Origin: DATLFP01 sp035540955
GTDB taxonomy: Bacteria; Actinomycetota; Acidimicrobiia; Acidimicrobiales; CADCSY01
Direction of reading: 5' to 3'
Assembly: GCA_035540955.1 (NCBI GenBank)
Contig: DATLFP010000043.1
Span: forward strand, 1 to 37,628
DNA length: 37,628 bases
Shown here piece after piece: positions 32,298 to 37,628 of the stretch (the first letter of the stretch is position 1; each line of letters starts with the position of its first letter). A program made the translations under genes and the position numbers. Under the pieces are notes generated by a model that worked only from the letters and a program-made list of their open reading frames with translations, was not told the origin of the DNA and did no database searches.

Positions 32298-33683
32298 GTG
32301 GCCATCCCCGAGCGGGTCCAGCCGGTGCTGGACGAGGTGCGCCCGCTCGCCGACCGGTTCACGAGCGCCGGCTACGCCGTGTACCTCGTCGGGGGGACGG
32401 TGCGCGACCTCCTGTTGGGCCGTCCGCTCACGCGCGACTTCGACTTCACCACCGACGCCCGCCCCGACGACATCGAGCGGCTGCTCACCGGCTGGGCCGA
32501 CGCGGTGTGGACCACCGGCAAGCGGTTCGGGACGATCGGGGCCAAGCGAGGCGACCGCGAGTACGAGATCACGACGCACCGGGCCGAGGCGTACGTCCCC
32601 GACTCCCGCAAGCCCGACGTGCAGTTCTCCGATCGCGTCGAGCCCGACCTGTCCCGCCGCGACTTCACCGTCAACGCGATGGCCCTTCGACTCCCCGAGC
32701 CGGAGCTGATCGACCCCTTCGGCGGGGCCGCCGACCTGGTCGCCAAGCGCCTCCGGACCCCGCTCGCGCCCGAGGAGTCCTTCACCGACGACCCGTTGCG
32801 CATGTTGCGGGCCGCCCGCTTCCTGTCGGGGTACGACCTCGAGCCCGACGCCGACCTCGTCCATGCCGTCGAGGCGCTCCACGATCGGCTCGAGATCGTG
32901 TCGGCCGAGCGGATCCGCGACGAGCTCGACAAGCTGCTCGTCGTCGAGCGCCCGGGCCGCGGCCTGTGGTTCCTGGTCGACACCGGCCTCGCCTCGCAGT
33001 TCCTGCCCGAGCTCCCGGGGCTCGCGCTCGAGCAGGATCCGATCCATCGGCACAAGGACGTGCTGGCCCACACGATCGCGGTGGTGGAGAAGACGAGCGC
33101 CGACAAGGTGCTGCGGCTAGCGGCGCTGCTGCACGACATCGGCAAGCCCAAGACGCGATCGTTCGTGCCCGGTGGCCGGGTCACCTTCCACCACCACGAG
33201 GTGGTCGGTGCCCGCATGGCGCGCGACCGGCTGACCGCGTTGCGCTACCCCCACGACGAGGTGGAGGCAGTGTCCCGGCTGGTCGAGCTCCACCTCCGGT
33301 TCCACACCTACAAGATGGGCTGGACCGACGCCGCCGTGCGCCGTTACGTCCGCGACGCCGGCGAGCACCTCGATCGGCTCAACGAGCTGACCAGGTGCGA
33401 CTGCACGACCCGCAACGAGCGCAAGGCCCAGGCGCTCGATCGTCGGATGGACGCGCTCGAAGCGCGGATCGCCGAGCTCCGCGCCAAGGAGGAGCTCGAC
33501 CGGATCCGGCCCGACCTCGACGGGAACCAGGTCATGCGCCACCTCGGGCTGCGCCCGGGGCGGGCGGTGGGGGAGGCGCTCGCCATGCTGTTGGAGCTCC
33601 GGCTGGAGGAGGGCCCCCTCGAGGAGGAGGAGGCCTACCGGCGGCTCGACGCCTGGTGGGCGGCCCGCGCACCGGCGGACTGA
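32298..33683 (+). CDS. cca: CCA tRNA nucleotidyltransferase
   Basis: This enzyme adds or repairs the 3' CCA of tRNAs, needed because the tRNA-Ile in this window does not encode CCA. The 461-residue product has the nucleotidyltransferase motif LVGGTVRDLLLG with catalytic D47 and D49 (RDFDFTT), RRDFTVNAMALRL, the head domain DDPLRMLRAARF and an HD domain (LLHDIGKPKT and HHEVVGARMA). It is the homologue of Mycobacterium pcnA (Rv3907c), also located beyond DUF6049. The start is GTG at 32298. The 3' end overlaps the convergent MFS gene by 49 bases. Confidence 0.96.
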   Translation: MAIPERVQPVLDEVRPLADRFTSAGYAVYLVGGTVRDLLLGRPLTRDFDFTTDARPDDIERLLTGWADAVWTTGKRFGTIGAKRGDREYEITTHRAEAYVPDSRKPDVQFSDRVEPDLSRRDFTVNAMALRLPEPELIDPFGGAADLVAKRLRTPLAPEESFTDDPLRMLRAARFLSGYDLEPDADLVHAVEALHDRLEIVSAERIRDELDKLLVVERPGRGLWFLVDTGLASQFLPELPGLALEQDPIHRHKDVLAHTIAVVEKTSADKVLRLAALLHDIGKPKTRSFVPGGRVTFHHHEVVGARMARDRLTALRYPHDEVEAVSRLVELHLRFHTYKMGWTDAAVRRYVRDAGEHLDRLNELTRCDCTTRNERKAQALDRRMDALEARIAELRAKEELDRIRPDLDGNQVMRHLGLRPGRAVGEALAMLLELRLEEGPLEEEEAYRRLDAWWAARAPAD

Positions 33684-34825
33684 CGCGAGGCGGTCAGCCG
33701 GGCCAGCACGAGCAGTGCGGTGCCCGCCAGGGCCCCGGCGGCCAGGAAGGCGGCCCGCTCGCCCCCGAGCGCGACGATCCCGCCGAGCACGAACAGGCCG
33801 ATCCCCTGGGAGAGGTCGAAGAAGATCGAGAACGTCGCGATGGCCGAGCTGCGCTGGTCGTCGGGCGTGTCCTCGATCACGATGCGGATGAGCGACGGGT
33901 ACTGCAGTGCCATGCCGAGCGCGAACACCACGGTCGCGAGATAGAGGCCGGGGCGCGACGGCCATGCCGCCATCAGGACCATGCCGCCGGCGATGCAGCC
34001 GATGGCGAAGGTGGCGGCCCGGTGCGCCCCGAACCGGTCGGCGACGCGCGCGCCGGCGATGCGGATGGCGAGGATGAGCGTGCCGTACACGATGAACACC
34101 GGGCCGGCGTCACCGAGGCCCTCGCGGTCGACGTAGAGGGCGATGAAGCCGGTGAACGCCGCCAGCCCCGACAGCGAGAGGGCCAGGACCGCCCCCGGTC
34201 CGAGGCCGGCCGGGTTCAGCAGGCGCCGCCGCTCGGTGGCGCCGCTCACCGTCCCGACCGGGGTCCACCAGCCGAGCACGGTGGCGACGAAGGTGACGGC
34301 GGCGGCGACGACCCACACCGTGTCGTAGCCGTGGGCCCGCTGGATCGCCTCGCCGATCGGGGGCCCGGCGCCGAGCCCGCCGTAGACGGCGACCGAGAAG
34401 TACGACGCCGCCTCGCCGCTGCGGGCCGCCGGCGCGAGATCCTGCACCGCGGTGGCGGCGCCCACGAACATCGCCGCCTCCCCGACGCCGCTGACCACCC
34501 GCAGCAGCACGAGGGGGAGCAGGCCGTCGGCGAACACGTAGAGCAGGTAGGAGCCGGCGAGGACGGCCGAGCCGCCGAGCACGAGGACGCGCCGCCCCGA
34601 GCGGTCGCCGATGCGGCCGGCCCACGGTCGCAGCACCGCGGCGGTGAACGCGAACGCGCCGGTGACGACCCCGACCGCGACGCCGCCCCCGCCGTGGACG
34701 TCGACCACGAAGCGGGGGATCGTCGGGATCAGCATCCCGATCCCGACGAAGTACGCCAGCGCGCTGGCGGTGACGACCGCGAAGGTGGGGGTGACGAGAC
34801 GGGTGCGGCCGGGCCCCGTGGTCAA
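33635..34825 (-). CDS. MFS transporter
   Basis: The 396-residue protein has about 12 membrane helices and the major-facilitator loop motif RPWAGRIGDRSGRRVLVLG between helices 2 and 3. The substrate is unknown; the layout is that of small drug/metabolite efflux proteins. The start is TTG at 34825, overlapping the methyltransferase stop as TTGA, which indicates coupling. Its 3' end (SAGARAAHQASSRR) runs 49 bases into the CCA-adding enzyme gene from the opposite strand. The same frame stays open far upstream through the protease region, but that part is non-protein-like. Confidence 0.9.
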   Translation of the reverse strand: MTTGPGRTRLVTPTFAVVTASALAYFVGIGMLIPTIPRFVVDVHGGGGVAVGVVTGAFAFTAAVLRPWAGRIGDRSGRRVLVLGGSAVLAGSYLLYVFADGLLPLVLLRVVSGVGEAAMFVGAATAVQDLAPAARSGEAASYFSVAVYGGLGAGPPIGEAIQRAHGYDTVWVVAAAVTFVATVLGWWTPVGTVSGATERRRLLNPAGLGPGAVLALSLSGLAAFTGFIALYVDREGLGDAGPVFIVYGTLILAIRIAGARVADRFGAHRAATFAIGCIAGGMVLMAAWPSRPGLYLATVVFALGMALQYPSLIRIVIEDTPDDQRSSAIATFSIFFDLSQGIGLFVLGGIVALGGERAAFLAAGALAGTALLVLARLTASRQSAGARAAHQASSRR

Positions 34826-35382
34826 CTGCCGATCTTCCGACCTCGCAGGATCAGCGTCTCCGGCGCGCGCGCCCCGGGGGCGGGCAGCGGCTCGAGGAGC
34901 ACGTCGACCGCGAAGCTGGTGCGCACGAGCGACGCGAACACGTCGGCCACCGACCGGTCGAACCACGAGCCGCCCGCCGCGGCGACCGCCGCCGGGTGGG
35001 GCAGCGACAGGATGAGCGGGGCCTGGGTGCGGAGCGTCCGGTGGACCTGGCGGAAGACGCGGTCGAGGTCGTCGACCTCGACGAGGGAGCGGACGGCGAG
35101 GGCGGCGTCGATGGTCGCGGCCCGCACGAAGGCGAGGTCGGCCAGCTCGACCTGGTGGAGCTCGGCCTGGACGCCGGCGGCGTCGAGCCGCTCCCGCGCC
35201 GCGCCGAGGCGGCCGAGCGCGGGCTCGACGACGACCACCTTGGCCTCCTGCTCGGCCAGGGCGGCCGGCACCAGCGGATCGGCGCAGCCGAGCACGAGGA
35301 CCCGCTTGCCCGCCACCGTGCCGAGGAGCCGGGCCTCCACCTCGGTCGGGGACCCGGGTCCGTAGCTGAGGTCGAGGGCCAC
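34822..35382 (-). CDS. SAM-dependent methyltransferase-like protein
   Basis: The 186-residue product has a class I Rossmann-like methyltransferase core: KRVLVLGCADPLVPAALAEQ, then VVVVEPALGRLGAAR, VELADLAFVRAATIDAALAV and PLILSLPHP. The start is GTG at 35382, giving MALDLSYGPGSPTEVEARLL, a family-like N-terminus. The usual GxGxG is GCADP here, so SAM binding should be tested rather than assumed. It is coupled to the MFS gene and divergent from the subtilase. The substrate is unknown. Confidence 0.78.
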   Translation of the reverse strand: MALDLSYGPGSPTEVEARLLGTVAGKRVLVLGCADPLVPAALAEQEAKVVVVEPALGRLGAARERLDAAGVQAELHQVELADLAFVRAATIDAALAVRSLVEVDDLDRVFRQVHRTLRTQAPLILSLPHPAAVAAAGGSWFDRSVADVFASLVRTSFAVDVLLEPLPAPGARAPETLILRGRKIGS

Positions 35383-35456
35383 GGTGCGCCAGTGTGGCAG
35401 CACCAGCCCCGCCGCGAGCAGGCAGCGAGACCGTCGGCGGCGAAACCGTCCCGGTG

Positions 35457-35472
35457 GGCGGCACGTGCCGCC
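35457..35472. repeat. 16-bp perfect palindrome before the subtilase gene
   Basis: GGCGGCACGTGCCGCC is a perfect palindrome in the 112-base divergent gap between the methyltransferase and the subtilase, 22 bases before the subtilase GTG. It could be a repressor operator or an RNA hairpin in the leader. Confidence 0.5.
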
Positions 35473-35494
35473 GGGTCTCCGAGAGAGGTTCGCC

Positions 35495-37628
35495 GTGACC
35501 ATCCGTATGCGCCGCGCGCTGGCGTTGTTCGCCGCAGTCCTCGTGGTCGGTGTCGCGCCGGTGGCCGGCGCACTCGTCGCCGGTCGTGCCGGTCCGCCGG
35601 CCCGCCTGGCGGCCGGGCTGTCCGAGCAGCTGGCGGCGGCTGCACCGGAGACGCCGCTGCTCGTGTTCGTGCACGGCGAGCGCCGCGAGCTGGCGGCGGC
35701 GGCCGTCGAGCGGGCTGGTCTGCTCGCCGTCGGCGAGCTCCGCAGCATCGGCGTGCCGGTCGCCGTCGGCACGCCCGCCCAGATCCGGGCCGTGGCCGCC
35801 GAGCCGGGCGTGACCTTCGTCGAGCACAACGAGGCGCTCGACCTGCTGCTCGACACGGCCCGGACCGCCACCCGGGCCGACGCGGCCATCGCCGAGACCG
35901 TCGGCGACCTCGGACCCTTCACCGGCGCCGGGCAGAGCATCGCCATCGTCGACGGCGGCGTCGACGGCACCCACCCGATGTTCGCCGATCCCGAGACCGG
36001 TCAGTCGAAGGTGGTGCGCAACCTGCGGGTGGCCTGCCTCGACAACCTCCCGGGCCTCACATTCCGGGCGGCCTTCGGGGCCGATCCCGCGACGTGCCCG
36101 TCGGCGTACACCGGCTACCCCGACGAGGGCGGCACCAACGACCCCTTCCTCGTCGATGTCACGGACGGCAACGACAGCGACAGCGCCACGCTCGGCGGCC
36201 ACGGCACCCACGTGGCAGGCATCGCCGCCGGCAACGCCGTCACGACCGCCGACGGGCGCCGGCTCAGCGGGGTGGCGCCGGGCGCCAAGGTCGTCGCCAT
36301 CGCCGTGGGCGCGTCGGTCACCATCTACGCGGCCAACGCCGCCCTCGACTGGATCGCCCGCAACCACACCGATCCCTGCGGCGACGGCTCGTGCCCGCCG
36401 ATCACCGTCGTGAACAACTCCTACGGCGGTGGCGGGCCCTGGGATCCGGAGTCGGCCACGAGCAAGATCTCGGCCAAGCTGCTCGCCGAGGGCGTGACCA
36501 TGGTGTGGGCCAACGGCAACGGCGACCTCCAGGGCGACGGCGGCGACGGCAGCGTGAACCGCTCGGGCCGCGACGCCGCCAACCCCACGCCCGGCGTCAT
36601 CGCGGTCGCGAACTACGACGACGGCGAGACCGGGACGGCCGACGGCACCCTGCACCCCACGAGCTCGCGCGGCGACAGGAGCGATCCCACGACCTGGCCA
36701 GACCTCTCGGCGCCGGGGACGAACATCACCTCCGCGTGCCGGGTGCACCTGACGATCTGCGACGGGGCGTTCAGCGCCGACCCGAACTACGGCACGATCA
36801 CCGGGACGTCGATGGCGGCACCGCACGTGGCCGGCGCGGTGGCGGTCGTGCAGGAGGCGGCCCGGGCGGCGCGGGGCGCGTTCCTCGCCCCCGCCGAGGT
36901 CGAGGACCTCCTGCAGGCGACGGCGCACCGCTTCGACTTCGGCGCCGACTACGTGGAGGATCCGGCGAAGCCCGGCCGGCTCACCTCCTTCGACAAGGGC
37001 CATGGCCTGCTCGACCTGCTCAACGCGGTGCGAGCGGTGGCGGGGGCGAGCCCGGCGCCGGTCTCGGCATCAGCCGCCTGCCCTCCCGACGCGCCGCTGG
37101 TCACCGACCCCGCGGAGGACGCGACCGCCTACGCCGTGGTCGACACCGGCGCCAACGAAGCATCGCTCACGTGGTCGCCGTCGACGTGCGCGGCGAGCCG
37201 GAGCGGGAGCGGATGGTCCTCACCTTCCAGGTGCTCGACCTGGCCGACTCCAACCCCGACGGCACCACCGGCATCTCCTTCGAGGGGACGCTCAGCGTGG
37301 CGGCCGCCGACGTGCCGGTGCGGGCCACCCGCACGGCGTCGGGCATGGCCTTCACCGTCGGCGGCGTGCCGACCTCGGGACGGTTCGACGCTGTGGCCGA
37401 TCAGGTGCGGGTCGCGCTGCCCCGCGCCCTCCTCGACGACGTGTCGGGTCCCGTCGTGGTCAAGGCCCTCACCGGCGGCTACACCCGCCGCATGTACGCG
37501 CCGACGCCGCTGGCCCCGGTGGCCGACAGCTTCACCGGGTCGTGCGCCCGCACGGTGGACGTCGGCGGCGCTCCCGCGCCGCCGGACGGCCGCGCCGCGC
37601 CCGGCGCGCCGTTCCGGTGGACGGGAGA
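35495..37628 (+). CDS. Secreted S8 (subtilisin-like) serine protease, frameshifted and cut by window end
   Basis: The protein has a signal peptide or anchor (about 5-30), an I9-like propeptide (about 45-115) and an S8 domain with catalytic Asp153 (IVDGGVDGTHP), His236 (GGHGTHVAG) and Ser439 (GTSMAAPHVAG), plus oxyanion region VNNSYGGGG. After about residue 557 the frame breaks: TCGCTC at 37163-37168 is followed by ACGTGG, where CTC-GAC-GTG would keep the protein in frame. One base seems missing at 37168/37169, and the downstream frame (VVAVDVRGEPERERMVLTF, DLADSNPDGTTGISFEGTL) is clearly coding. The original frame happens to stay open to the window edge. The start is GTG at 35495 with AGAGG upstream; ATG at 35507 is an alternative. 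Probably an extracellular protease. Confidence 0.88.
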   Translation, partial: MTIRMRRALALFAAVLVVGVAPVAGALVAGRAGPPARLAAGLSEQLAAAAPETPLLVFVHGERRELAAAAVERAGLLAVGELRSIGVPVAVGTPAQIRAVAAEPGVTFVEHNEALDLLLDTARTATRADAAIAETVGDLGPFTGAGQSIAIVDGGVDGTHPMFADPETGQSKVVRNLRVACLDNLPGLTFRAAFGADPATCPSAYTGYPDEGGTNDPFLVDVTDGNDSDSATLGGHGTHVAGIAAGNAVTTADGRRLSGVAPGAKVVAIAVGASVTIYAANAALDWIARNHTDPCGDGSCPPITVVNNSYGGGGPWDPESATSKISAKLLAEGVTMVWANGNGDLQGDGGDGSVNRSGRDAANPTPGVIAVANYDDGETGTADGTLHPTSSRGDRSDPTTWPDLSAPGTNITSACRVHLTICDGAFSADPNYGTITGTSMAAPHVAGAVAVVQEAARAARGAFLAPAEVEDLLQATAHRFDFGADYVEDPAKPGRLTSFDKGHGLLDLLNAVRAVAGASPAPVSASAACPPDAPLVTDPAEDATAYAVVDTGANEASLTWSPSTCAASRSGSGWSSPSRCSTWPTPTPTAPPASPSRGRSAWRPPTCRCGPPARRRAWPSPSAACRPRDGSTLWPIRCGSRCPAPSSTTCRVPSWSRPSPAATPAACTRRRRWPRWPTASPGRAPARWTSAALPRRRTAAPRPARRSGGRE

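Noticed and set aside
33635..37003. Minus-strand open frame of about 1120 codons running through the subtilase region
   Set aside because: Only the part from 34825 down is MFS-like. Upstream it is Gly/Arg/Val-rich antisense of the protease, a common artefact in high-GC DNA.

Overview
The window is a high-GC actinobacterial chromosome segment centred on the replication origin. Gene order matches the conserved actinobacterial origin cluster. Running left on the minus strand are dnaA, dnaN, recF, a DUF721/DciA-like gene, gyrB, gyrA, a DUF3566 gene and tRNA-Ile. Running right on the plus strand are rpmH, rnpA, yidD, yidC, jag, rsmG, parA and parB. After these come trxA/trxB, an ECF sigma/anti-sigma pair, a DUF6049 gene and a CCA-adding enzyme, in an order resembling the Mycobacterium Rv3907c-Rv3922c block. 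GTG/TTG starts, the CmcJ-like oxidoreductase and the small SAM-methyltransferase suggest class Acidimicrobiia; that placement is inference, not a search result.

Layout. (1) About 1-4626 is accessory DNA that looks like the end of an integrative element abutting the 3' end of tRNA-Ile(GAT). It holds an iteron-like GAGACG repeat cluster, a RepA-like helicase, two unrecognised genes, a tyrosine integrase split by a one-base frameshift, and a coupled pair encoding a two-TM GAF protein and a 57-residue basic protein. (2) 4627-15114 holds tRNA-Ile, the DUF3566 and TadE-like membrane genes, gyrA/gyrB, dciA-like, recF, dnaN and dnaA. DnaA-box-like sites lie on both sides of dnaA. (3) 15115-20249 is the ribosomal protein L34/RNase P/membrane insertase/chromosome partition operon, with two parS sites. 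(4) 20384-29806 holds thioredoxin and its reductase, small membrane proteins, the anti-sigma/sigma pair, a membrane Ser/Thr kinase with a galactose-binding-like ectodomain, a CmcJ/NvfI-like oxidoreductase, DegV, DUF6049 and GNAT. murJ, which sits next to DUF6049 in many actinobacteria, is absent here; the kinase resembles the C-terminal part of those MurJ fusions. (5) 29892-37628 holds a histone-deacetylase-fold hydrolase, a PilT ATPase, a HisKA-only mini-protein, the CCA-adding enzyme, an MFS transporter, a methyltransferase and a secreted subtilase with a one-base frameshift that runs off the window.

Many transcripts appear leaderless. A TAnnnT -10 hexamer ends 6-9 bases before the start codon of at least nine genes, while operon-internal genes use GTGA/ATGA/TGATG overlaps. 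Two genes (integrase, subtilase) carry single-base frameshifts, so assembly error should be kept in mind.
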